Shown piece by piece: positions 50,530-57,974 of a stretch of DNA of 64,000 nt (its first letter is position 1; the number at the start of each line of letters is the position of its first letter). The DNA comes from Anaerostipes sp. 992a (GTDB lineage: Bacteria > Bacillota > Clostridia > Lachnospirales > Lachnospiraceae), in the NCBI RefSeq assembly GCF_001940245.1, contig NZ_MJIG01000004.1, positions 682,001 to 746,000 on the forward strand, read 5' to 3'. Below the pieces are notes generated by a model. The model did not search any database. It had not been told where the DNA came from and saw only the letters and a program-made list of their open reading frames with translations. The position numbers and the translations under genes are program-made.

Positions 50530-51839
50530 GCAAAGCCCTTGACTATATCCAAAATCCAGATAAGACGGACGGGAAAATGCTTGTGTCCTCTTTCGGCTGC
50601 GCCTATGAAACGGCAGACATTGAGTTTGAATATACCCTGTCGCAAGCTCTCCAAAAGGGCAACAATTTAGCCTTTCATTTGATACAGTCCTTTGAGCCGG
50701 GGGAAGTGGATTATGAAACCGCCCACAAAATCGGGCGGCAGCTTGCCGACGCAGTAACCAAAGGGCAGCATGAATATGTCTTGACGACGCACATTGACAA
50801 AGGACACGTTCATAACCACATTATTTTCTGCGCGGTCAATTTCGTAGACCACCACAAATACAATTCCAATAAGCGCAGCTATTACGGCATACGGAACATG
50901 AGCGACAAGCTGTGCCGGGAAAATGGATTGTCTGTTGTCGTTCCCGGCAAAGGGAGTAAGGGAAAGAGCTATGCAGAGTATCAGGCAGAGAAAACGGGAA
51001 CCAGTTGGAAAGGCAAGCTGAAAATCGCCGTTGACGCACTCATTCCCCAAGTATCAAGTTTTGAGGAACTACTACAACGGCTGCAAGCAGCGGGCTATGA
51101 GATAAAACCGGGGAAATATGTATCGTGCCGCGCTCCGGGGCAGGAACGGTTTACCCGCCTTAAAACCCTCGGCGCAGATTATACAGAGGAAGCCATAAGG
51201 GAACGGATAAGCGGCAAACGCGCCCGCGCCGGGAAAGCTCCACGCGCAGATCGGGGCGGCGTCAGTCTGCTTATTGATATTGAGAACAGTATCAAAGCAG
51301 CGCAGAGCAAAGGTTATGAACAATGGGCGAAAATCCATAATCTGAAACAGGCAGCTAAGACCATGAATTTCTTGACGGAACATAAGATTGAACAGTATGC
51401 GGATTTAACGGCAAGGATAGCGGAAATCCAGACAGAGAGCGAACAGGCCGCAGACGCATTGAAGAACGTCGAAAAGCGTCTTACGGATATGGCGGTCTTT
51501 ATCAAGAATATTTCCACCTACCAAAAGACAAAACCTGTTTATGACGCATACCGTAAGGCAAAGAATAAAGAGAAATACCGCGCCGCACATGAGCGCGATA
51601 TTATCCTCCATGAAGCCGCTGCAAGGGCTATGAAAGCGGCGGGCGTTACCAAGTTCCCCAACCTCGCTGCGCTGCAATCAGAGTATGAAGCCCTCCAAGC
51701 GCAGAAAGAAGCCCTTTACGCCGACTATGGCAAGCTCAAAAAGCAAGTCCGGGAATACGACGTTATCAAGCAGAACATTGACAGTATTTTAAGACAGGAC
51801 AGAGAGCCGGAACGGGGCAAGGAAACAGAGCGCGGATAA
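50490..51839 (+). CDS. MOB_P-type relaxase
   Basis: 449 residues. Nicks oriT and leads the strand into the recipient. VKSTLSKALDYIQNPDKT at the N-terminus with the active Tyr; the metal-binding triad is HIDKGHVHNHIIFCAVN (HxxxxHxHNH). A long coiled region follows (about 250-445), rich in Ala, Glu and Lys. Typical relaxase of Tn1549-like elements. Confidence 0.92.
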   Translation: MAVTKIKPVKSTLSKALDYIQNPDKTDGKMLVSSFGCAYETADIEFEYTLSQALQKGNNLAFHLIQSFEPGEVDYETAHKIGRQLADAVTKGQHEYVLTTHIDKGHVHNHIIFCAVNFVDHHKYNSNKRSYYGIRNMSDKLCRENGLSVVVPGKGSKGKSYAEYQAEKTGTSWKGKLKIAVDALIPQVSSFEELLQRLQAAGYEIKPGKYVSCRAPGQERFTRLKTLGADYTEEAIRERISGKRARAGKAPRADRGGVSLLIDIENSIKAAQSKGYEQWAKIHNLKQAAKTMNFLTEHKIEQYADLTARIAEIQTESEQAADALKNVEKRLTDMAVFIKNISTYQKTKPVYDAYRKAKNKEKYRAAHERDIILHEAAARAMKAAGVTKFPNLAALQSEYEALQAQKEALYADYGKLKKQVREYDVIKQNIDSILRQDREPERGKETERG

Positions 51840-51873
51840 ATTATGTTTTGCACAATCATAAGATATTTCTGAT

Positions 51874-51906
51874 ATTGATTTATTAGTTCATATAGTGTAT
51901 ACTGTG
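51874..51906 (+). promoter_or_regulatory. Promoter of the leader-peptide cassette
   Basis: TTGATT (about 51874) and TATAGT or GTATAC at about 51893-51902, upstream of a strong GAGAGGTGGT ribosome site at 51941-51950. Confidence 0.45.
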
Positions 51907-51955
51907 AGTACATACAAATAAGATTTAGAAAACGAATTGAGAGAGGTGGTAAACG

Positions 51956-52024
51956 ATGATTAAAGTATTATATCCGTCATGTGATTTTATGCGCAAATCG
52001 AGTTGCCGCCACTTTCAGTTTTAG
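51956..52024 (+). CDS. 22-residue leader peptide
   Basis: ATG at 51956 behind GAGAGGTGGTAAACG encodes MIKVLYPSCDFMRKSSCRHF plus QF, then TAG. A strong ribosome site in front of a 22-codon frame followed 26 bases later by a terminator-like hairpin is the layout of translational attenuation leaders, as seen before ribosome-targeting resistance genes. The peptide was not matched to a named leader. Confidence 0.6.
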   Translation: MIKVLYPSCDFMRKSSCRHFQF

Positions 52025-52050
52025 AGGCAAAGAATTAAAACCGTAAGTAT

Positions 52051-52098
52051 AGCGCATAATCCAGAGAAATTATTATTGGATTATGCGCTTTATTTTTT
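52051..52098 (+). terminator. Attenuator-type terminator
   Basis: Perfect 13-bp stem AGCGCATAATCCA / TGGATTATGCGCT with a 13-base loop, then TTTATTTTTT. It lies between the leader peptide and the secreted-protein gene, so its readthrough would set downstream expression. Confidence 0.75.
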
Positions 52099-52139
52099 GG
52101 GAACAAATTTATGGACAGTTAAAGAAAGGACGTATTACT

Positions 52140-52853
52140 ATGAAAAAAATTATAAGTATTCTTTTGGCACTCTCTATGCTTTTCTCGTTAAATACAGTAG
52201 CTTTTGCAGCAGAAAGCGGTACAACAGATGAACTGCAAATTGTTGAAGAAAATGGAACAAGAACAGTTTCTCTTAATGATGGTGAATTGACATATATTGT
52301 TACATATGATACAGTAAACAATACAATTTGTGTTGCTCAAAAAGATAATAATACTGGTCTTGTTGAGTATGGCACTGTAGAATCTACGGAGATAACTGAA
52401 AATTCACTCGTAAGTGCTCGTTCAAAAATTCATCAAGATACTTTTTGTAATTACGAGTATGATATTTATACTGGAAGTCCAAATGAATGGAATTTAGAAC
52501 GCCCTAAAGAAACTGGCTCTGGACAAAATTATTTTATGGTGTACGAAAATTCCTCGAATAGCAGTCAGTTAGATAGCTGGTTTAATGCTGTCAACTCATT
52601 AAATGACAAGGAATGGCAAGCAGTTTCAAGCTACGGTGTCGCTTTAGTCACAAGTGCCGCAGCAGGCTTTATTTCTGGTATGGCAGTTGCAAGTGGTGGA
52701 ATTTTAACACCGGGAGCGATTACAGCAATCGTAGCAGCGACAGGCGCTACAGGTACAGCGGCAGTATTGCTTACCCAAGTTGGTACACAATGTAATGTTT
52801 GTTTAAGAGCATATTGGAATGTGTATAATGCTACAGATAATATGCATTTCTAA
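52140..52853 (+). CDS. Secreted protein with hydrophobic Gly/Ala-rich segment
   Basis: About 237 residues. Signal peptide (KKIISILLALSMLFSLNTVA, cleavage near AFAAES). A polar region (25-160) with one Cys, then a long hydrophobic small-residue segment (GVALVTSAAAGFISGMAVAS through AIVAATGATGTAAVLLTQVG) and a short tail with CNVC. Start ATG 52140 after AAAGAAAGGACG. No family recognised. The hydrophobic Gly/Ala-rich region resembles that of membrane-active secreted peptides, but a bacteriocin role is only inference. AT-rich unlike its neighbours. Confidence 0.65.
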   Translation: MKKIISILLALSMLFSLNTVAFAAESGTTDELQIVEENGTRTVSLNDGELTYIVTYDTVNNTICVAQKDNNTGLVEYGTVESTEITENSLVSARSKIHQDTFCNYEYDIYTGSPNEWNLERPKETGSGQNYFMVYENSSNSSQLDSWFNAVNSLNDKEWQAVSSYGVALVTSAAAGFISGMAVASGGILTPGAITAIVAATGATGTAAVLLTQVGTQCNVCLRAYWNVYNATDNMHF

Positions 52854-52869
52854 ATACAGGAGGGAAATA

Positions 52870-53052
52870 ATGAAGTACATGGTAAAAGGAATTGTTTGGA
52901 TAGTACTTATTACCATTGGTTTGCTTTTGGGTCCACCATTGCTTATAGGATTTGTTTGGTGGAAAGTCCTTATTTTTGGTATTGCTTGTTATCTAATTGG
53001 ACATGGCGCATATAAACTGTTTAGAGTGATTGACAAACACTATAATACTTAA
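52870..53052 (+). CDS. Small two-helix membrane protein
   Basis: 60 residues with two hydrophobic helices (GIVWIVLITIGLLLGPPLLI and LIFGIACYLIGHGAYKLF). ATG 52870 after ACAGGAGGGAAATA, 16 bases past the secreted-protein gene, so co-transcribed. Candidate immunity or anchoring partner (inference). Confidence 0.62.
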   Translation: MKYMVKGIVWIVLITIGLLLGPPLLIGFVWWKVLIFGIACYLIGHGAYKLFRVIDKHYNT

Positions 53053-53065
53053 CTCCTATAACAAC

Positions 53066-53117
53066 AAAAAGCCGGGACGCAGACAGTCGGTAAAGACTAT
53101 CTGCGCCCCGGTTTTCT
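53066..53117. terminator. Terminator after the small membrane-protein gene
   Basis: CCGGGACGCAGACAGTC ... GACTATCTGCGCCCCGG stem, then TTTTCTTAT. It separates the plus-strand cassette from the minus-strand transfer genes. Confidence 0.75.
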
Positions 53118-53237
53118 TATGGGTGCTGTTTTGAAATGTTACGCAATAGAACGCCATTTTAAGGGGAAAAGGTATCAAGTATCGCCTAAGTGGTTTTCAC
53201 GCTCGGAAAACCATATAAATCCAGGCTGTTTTTGCCC

Positions 53238-53603
53238 TTACTGCGTAACAAGAGTACGCTTTTTTCTCATGCGCTCGGCTGCCTGTCTACGGGTAATGCG
53301 TTTCCGGCAGTCCGGGCAGTATTTGACGCTGTTCGACTTTGAAGCAAAGAACGCGCCGCACTCGGTACAACGCTTTTTATCCTCGGTCTTGAAAAGCTCC
53401 GCGTAGAGCAGCTTATCAATGGGAAGTACAGCAGTCAGAAACCATTTGCAAAGAAGCGAATAGGAAATAAGCTGCGGGCAGACACATTCCTCTCCGTCGT
53501 CAAGCAAAATGCAGTTTCCGCTATCGCAGTTGCAGCATTCCCGTTTTACAAGGCTGTTGACTTTCCGGCTTTGGGGCGGCGAAAGCCGCTTTAGCCCGGT
53601 CAT
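53238..53603 (-). CDS. Cysteine-rich VLP-domain protein
   Basis: 121 residues. Cys-rich: ECCNCDSGNCILLDDGEECV, then CTECGAFFASKSNSVKYCPD and CRKRITRRQAAERMRKKR, matching the Cys_rich_VLP family of Tn1549-like elements (zinc-ribbon type). It overlaps the following TTRAP gene by 4 bases. Confidence 0.8.
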   Translation of the reverse strand: MTGLKRLSPPQSRKVNSLVKRECCNCDSGNCILLDDGEECVCPQLISYSLLCKWFLTAVLPIDKLLYAELFKTEDKKRCTECGAFFASKSNSVKYCPDCRKRITRRQAAERMRKKRTLVTQ

Positions 53604-53812
53604 ACTTCATCAGCGGCGAAAATAGCAAGCTCCGCATACTCGTTTTCCGTCAGCCCGTCCACTTTGGAAAGGGTGCGCTTTGCCAATTCCCGCATATCTC
53701 CGTCCATATACGGCATGGCGGCGTTGATGTTTTCCATAACCTCACGCTTGCCGCCCTCGCTGTAAATGCTCATAAGGTTTGTTTCCTCAACGGTAAATCT
53801 ATTCATGCTCAT
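53600..53812 (-). CDS. Transposon-transfer assisting (TTRAP) family protein
   Basis: 70 residues: FTVEETNLMSIYSEGGKREV, NINAAMPYMDGDMRELAKRT, matching the TTRAP family carried by these elements. Overlaps the DUF4316-type gene by 4 bases. Confidence 0.8.
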   Translation of the reverse strand: MSMNRFTVEETNLMSIYSEGGKREVMENINAAMPYMDGDMRELAKRTLSKVDGLTENEYAELAIFAADEV

Positions 53813-54762
53813 ACCTCCATTTCATGATTTTTCGATTTTGCCGCCGCCTTTTTCGGGGTGGTCTTTGCTTTGTCTGCTTCAAGCTGCGCCCGAAGAGAGG
53901 GGCGGGGCTTCTTTATGCTCCTGTCCCTGTTCTCGTCTTTGCTTATCAGCGCATACACGCCATGCTTGCCCTCCATAGCGGAGAACGAAAGGCTCTTATA
54001 CGGCAGCATGGAAAACAGGCGATCCATGTCCTTATCCGTTGCAAGCCGGAGAAAATACGGGGAAAGCTCTGCGGAAAAATGGCTTTTGTCCGGGCTGTTC
54101 GGCTTATCGAATTTCTTCATTTCCTCCACCACGCGGTGGGCTTCCGTTTCAATCCGGCAGTCATGCAACGCGGCGATATGCTCCTTGAAGTCCCCCGGCC
54201 TGTGCTGCTTGCGGCTGTGCTGCTGCTCCCGCAACAAGGCTTTCAGTGCTTCCAGGTCGTTGGGCTGTGCTTCAAAGCGTTCAAACTTCCCAAGCTGCGG
54301 GTCTGGGTTCCCGTCAAAATACTGTCCGGCGGGCTGTGAGCGTTCCCCATGCTCATAAATCAAAGTATAGTTGTCGGCGAGTATGGATTTTTCGGCTACA
54401 TCCCGGAAATGCTGCGGGTAGTCAAGTTCATAGAGGTTGCCTTTGAGCTTTCCGCGCTCTGTGCCTGTCAGTTCCACCGCATAGGCAAGGATTTTGTCAC
54501 GGGTCTGTTCGCCGTAGAATCTCCATGTATTGTGCTGCCTTGTGTCCTTTAGGAAAACGTCGCGTTCCCGGACGCAGCAAGTCCCGGACGGGCGGGAGAA
54601 CCACAAGAGCCGTTTATCCTCGGCGACGGGTCTTGCCGCCGCTTCCAGTAAAATCCGTTTATCTATATCAAAGTCGCTCTGATAAAAAGCGGTGTTTTGC
54701 TTCATAATCGCTTCAAGGGAAGCGATAACGTCCACATCTTCAAATTTTTTCAATTTCTCCAA
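53809..54762 (-). CDS. DUF4316-type conjugative element protein
   Basis: About 317 residues. The start is a TTG at 54762 behind AAAGGAGCTGAACGA; frames further upstream overlap the next gene and lack such a site. Recognisable: ILADNYTLIYEHGERSQPAG, DPQLGKFERFEAQP and the Lys/Ala-rich C-terminus with SLRAQLEADKAKT, the repeated IRAQL-type tail of DUF4316 proteins in Tn1549-like elements. Function in transfer unknown. Confidence 0.72.
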   Translation of the reverse strand: MEKLKKFEDVDVIASLEAIMKQNTAFYQSDFDIDKRILLEAAARPVAEDKRLLWFSRPSGTCCVRERDVFLKDTRQHNTWRFYGEQTRDKILAYAVELTGTERGKLKGNLYELDYPQHFRDVAEKSILADNYTLIYEHGERSQPAGQYFDGNPDPQLGKFERFEAQPNDLEALKALLREQQHSRKQHRPGDFKEHIAALHDCRIETEAHRVVEEMKKFDKPNSPDKSHFSAELSPYFLRLATDKDMDRLFSMLPYKSLSFSAMEGKHGVYALISKDENRDRSIKKPRPSLRAQLEADKAKTTPKKAAAKSKNHEMEV

Positions 54763-54766
54763 TCGT

Positions 54767-57760
54767 TCAGCTCCTTTCCAAGTCCTGTGACTTCTGCTTT
54801 GCGGGTTTCTTCTGTGCCTTTTCCTTATCTGCCAGAAGCTGCGCCCGGATAGAGGGCTTCTTTTCCGGCTTTGCCTTGCCACGCTCCTTATCGGCTTTGA
54901 CCGCGTTAGCCAGGTCAACAAGGGAAATAGTTTCTCCTGCTTTAACCTTTGCTTCCAGTTCGTCAACCGTCGGGGTGTTATTTATCTGTCCGTCAATCAT
55001 GTTGTAATTCTGTTCTGTGGTCTGCTCGGCTGTTTTTAAGTAGTTTTCCGGCGGCTCTGCGGCAATGGCAAACGCCCGCGTTCCATTCCCCATGATGAAA
55101 TATTTTCCGTCATCGGATTGATGATGAAAGCCATATCCGGCGGCTTCCATTTGTTCGTGGCTCATATCGGTTACATAGAAAGTACCTCGCGGCGTTTTGA
55201 TTGTTTCGCCTGTTTCCAACTCGTCGGGGGTAAGCTGTTTTTGCTCCTGTAAAAACTCCGGCACATTCTTATAGCCGAAGCTGTCTACATAGTGGGCGGT
55301 GTCCTGTCCGTTCTGATGAAGCACTACCACGTCGGAAACGGAAAGGCTGTGTCCCTTAAAGTCTTTGGGGTGGTCGATATTGAATTTCTCCCAAATGCTT
55401 TCAAGGGTCATATCCGGCGTGAGGGGTGCGGTGTAGATAAGGTCATAGTTCGCCGCTTCCACACTAAGCCCCGCCGCCTGCAGGCGGTCGTAAGGCTCAA
55501 AGCGGAAGTCCCGCGTTTCGTCCCCACGCTTTAGCTGATAAATGGAAAAGGTGTCTTTGTCCGGCTCGGCGGCTTTTTCTGCTTCCTGTTCCGGCTGCTC
55601 CTGTCCGGCGGTCTGCTCCTTATCCTGCGCCTTTTGCAATTCTGCGATATTAGCGTCAATGGAATTGATAATCTCGGCGGCTGCGCTGCGGATCGTTTCA
55701 AGGGAGCTTTTCAGTTCGGCAAGCTCGCGCCCGCTGCTCCACCCGGCGACGTACCCAAAGGAATAGTCCGACGTGTCAAGCCCGTAGTGTTGGCAGACGG
55801 TATAAGCGACGCTTTCCGCTTCGACTTCGCGGGTGCGCCTGTCAACGCGGGGCTGCTCGTCCTTTGGGGCGTTAAGGTCAATGTCGTGCAGCTTTGCGTG
55901 TGCGATTTCGTGGATAGCGGTCTTTAAGGTTTGGAGCTGGCTCATGCCCTCGTCAATGGCTATGCGCTTGTTCTCCAAGTGGTAGTAGCCATGTGCGCCG
56001 CCCTCGATTTTCTCAAAGCCGATAGGAACGGGGGAAGTCTTTTCAAGGGCGGCGAAAAAATCCTTGTAGCGGTCAACGTCACCCGTCAGCTCGTCTACTG
56101 CAATGTCGGGCAGTTCGCGCCCCTCGGTCTGGGAAACGTCAAAGACAGATACCACCTTGTAGGCGGGTATCGTGATTTCCTTTTCCTCGGTGACGGGCTT
56201 CCCGTCTTTGCCGATAACGGGCTTTTGGGTATGCGGGTCGATTTTCTCCATTTCCTGTTTGATTTTGAACGGCGATGGGGCAATGATTTTGATACCCTTT
56301 TGTCCTTTCATCACGTTTCGCCCAAAGTTATTTTTCCAAGCGGAAAAGCCCGCCACAAGGGAAGCGTCCGGCTTCTGCATGGCGATAAGCAGCGTATTGT
56401 TGAAACTGTAATTATGAAACTTTGACATGACGCGCAGATATTCCTTGTATCGCTCGCTGTCGAACAGCTCCGCAATGCCCTGTTCCAGTCGGTCGGTTAT
56501 CTCTTTCAATTTCTCGGCGGGCTTTTCAGAGGTAAGCACAATCGGGATAACCGGGCGCGGCTCCTGCGGCTGCTCTGTGGCCTGTACTGTTTTCACTCCC
56601 GGCGCGGCTGCGTCCATTTCCACTTTTGACGGGTCGGGTCTTTCCGGCTGCGGGGGCTGTGGCGTTATCCGGTATTCCTCCGGTACGTCGCGCCCGTCAT
56701 ACCATTCTGTAAAGGTGTTGCGGTTATTGTAGATATATCCCTGTTCGGTAAACATACCTCCGTCGTTAATGGAAGCGTCCCGCCCGTATTCCTCATACAT
56801 AAAATACTTTTTTGCTTCTTCGGGCAATTCGGGTTCTTCCAGTTCATCAACCAGATAATGCCCGTATTCTTCTTCATTATGGACGGACGGATAGCCCCAG
56901 TAGCAGTCAAGGTTCTGTGCAAGGTTGATGATGTCCTGCAAGCTGTCCGTATGGTCGCCGTATTCAATGGCTGCAATAAATTTCTCCCGGTCGTCGTCAA
57001 ACTGCATTTCCAAGAGCTTCCCTAAATAGTTCAGTTCGTCGGGGTGGGAATACTCGCTTAAATGTTCCGTCAAGCCGGGAACGGAAGATTGATATTCTGT
57101 GAAATGCCATTCCTCATAGTTCTTGAAGTCAATCCCGATACGGTCAAAGACTTCTTTCAGATGTTCGGCAGTCGTGGGGAATGTCACCCATTCGCCCGCG
57201 GGTCTGCCCTCGGTGTACTTCCCAAGATTGGAAAGATAGCCGCTTAAAATCGGTTCTGCCATTTGTTCGCTCCTTTCCTGTTCAATCATGCGGTGCATAA
57301 GCTCGTAATCTTCAATGCTCATACTCCCGTCAAATACATAAGGGTCAAATTCTTCCCCGTCCCGGTAGGGCTTTTCGGAAAAGGGAAGCCCGGCGGCATG
57401 AGCAGCAGCCCGCGCCTCATCAATAACCTCCGGGGGAAGCCTGTCGTCGTGCGCCCCGATAAAACCGTCAATATCGTTCCTGCTGTTTTCATAGTGATAG
57501 CGCACTCCGGCGGTCAGCTCGTCAAGGCTCACGTCCTCGCCCAACTGCCCGCAGTAGTAGCCGTTCAAGATAACGGCGGCGGGGTCAGCCGTTTTGATTT
57601 CCTCTAACCGGCTCCTGTCAAACGGGTCTAAGGTGCCGTCCACTTCAAGATGAAAATGCTCGGCGTTCCAAGAATGCCCCTCTTTCCAGAACGCCACCCA
57701 TGCGATACCGTCCCTAAGTTCCTCTTGATATTCCTTTACGGTGTCGCGTAAACTTGCCAT
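54767..57760 (-). CDS. Multidomain antirestriction-like protein (ArdA-like plus ArdC/zincin)
   Basis: 997 residues in several parts. About 1-110: N-terminal DUF-like region with WVAFWKEGHSWNAEHFHLEV. About 170-360: acidic region like ArdA (EHLKEVFDRIGIDFKNYEEW, YLGKLLEMQFDDDREKFIAA). About 430-680: ArdC-type domain (YKEYLRVMSKFHNYSFNNTL, FGRNVMKGQKGIKIIAPSPF) with zinc-peptidase motif AIHEIAHAKLHDID. About 740-990: YodL/LPD-like parts ending in the Lys-rich RAQLLADKEKAQKKP. It probably helps the incoming DNA evade restriction. Only 4 bases from the DUF4316 start. Confidence 0.75.
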   Translation of the reverse strand: MASLRDTVKEYQEELRDGIAWVAFWKEGHSWNAEHFHLEVDGTLDPFDRSRLEEIKTADPAAVILNGYYCGQLGEDVSLDELTAGVRYHYENSRNDIDGFIGAHDDRLPPEVIDEARAAAHAAGLPFSEKPYRDGEEFDPYVFDGSMSIEDYELMHRMIEQERSEQMAEPILSGYLSNLGKYTEGRPAGEWVTFPTTAEHLKEVFDRIGIDFKNYEEWHFTEYQSSVPGLTEHLSEYSHPDELNYLGKLLEMQFDDDREKFIAAIEYGDHTDSLQDIINLAQNLDCYWGYPSVHNEEEYGHYLVDELEEPELPEEAKKYFMYEEYGRDASINDGGMFTEQGYIYNNRNTFTEWYDGRDVPEEYRITPQPPQPERPDPSKVEMDAAAPGVKTVQATEQPQEPRPVIPIVLTSEKPAEKLKEITDRLEQGIAELFDSERYKEYLRVMSKFHNYSFNNTLLIAMQKPDASLVAGFSAWKNNFGRNVMKGQKGIKIIAPSPFKIKQEMEKIDPHTQKPVIGKDGKPVTEEKEITIPAYKVVSVFDVSQTEGRELPDIAVDELTGDVDRYKDFFAALEKTSPVPIGFEKIEGGAHGYYHLENKRIAIDEGMSQLQTLKTAIHEIAHAKLHDIDLNAPKDEQPRVDRRTREVEAESVAYTVCQHYGLDTSDYSFGYVAGWSSGRELAELKSSLETIRSAAAEIINSIDANIAELQKAQDKEQTAGQEQPEQEAEKAAEPDKDTFSIYQLKRGDETRDFRFEPYDRLQAAGLSVEAANYDLIYTAPLTPDMTLESIWEKFNIDHPKDFKGHSLSVSDVVVLHQNGQDTAHYVDSFGYKNVPEFLQEQKQLTPDELETGETIKTPRGTFYVTDMSHEQMEAAGYGFHHQSDDGKYFIMGNGTRAFAIAAEPPENYLKTAEQTTEQNYNMIDGQINNTPTVDELEAKVKAGETISLVDLANAVKADKERGKAKPEKKPSIRAQLLADKEKAQKKPAKQKSQDLERS

Positions 57761-57867
57761 GTGTAAAACCTCCTTTCGCGTATGGCAGCGCGGACGCTGC
57801 GGTAATGGTTACATAGTCCTACTACGGTGCGCTCGCGCATTTTGCCAAAGATTTTTGAAGATTTTTA

Positions 57868-57969
57868 GAGGGTTTGGGAAACTTCCCAACAAGCAAAATC
57901 CCCGTCCGGCGCGTGAAGCGGCAGGACAGGGATTTATGGAAGTGGGTACCCGCTTCCTATGCTTGCTAT
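57868..57969 (-). repeat. OriT-like structured sequence, copy 2 (inverted)
   Basis: The minus strand reads ATAGCAAGCATAGGAAGCGG, GGTACCCACTTCC, then after a diverged middle TTTGCTTGTTGGGAAGTTTC and CCAAACCCTC. Same boundaries as copy 1 (50078-50178) but opposite orientation, with TTGGGA-AGTT-TCCCAA hairpin. It lies between topoisomerase III and the antirestriction gene. Confidence 0.65.
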
Positions 57970-57974
57970 TCAAG

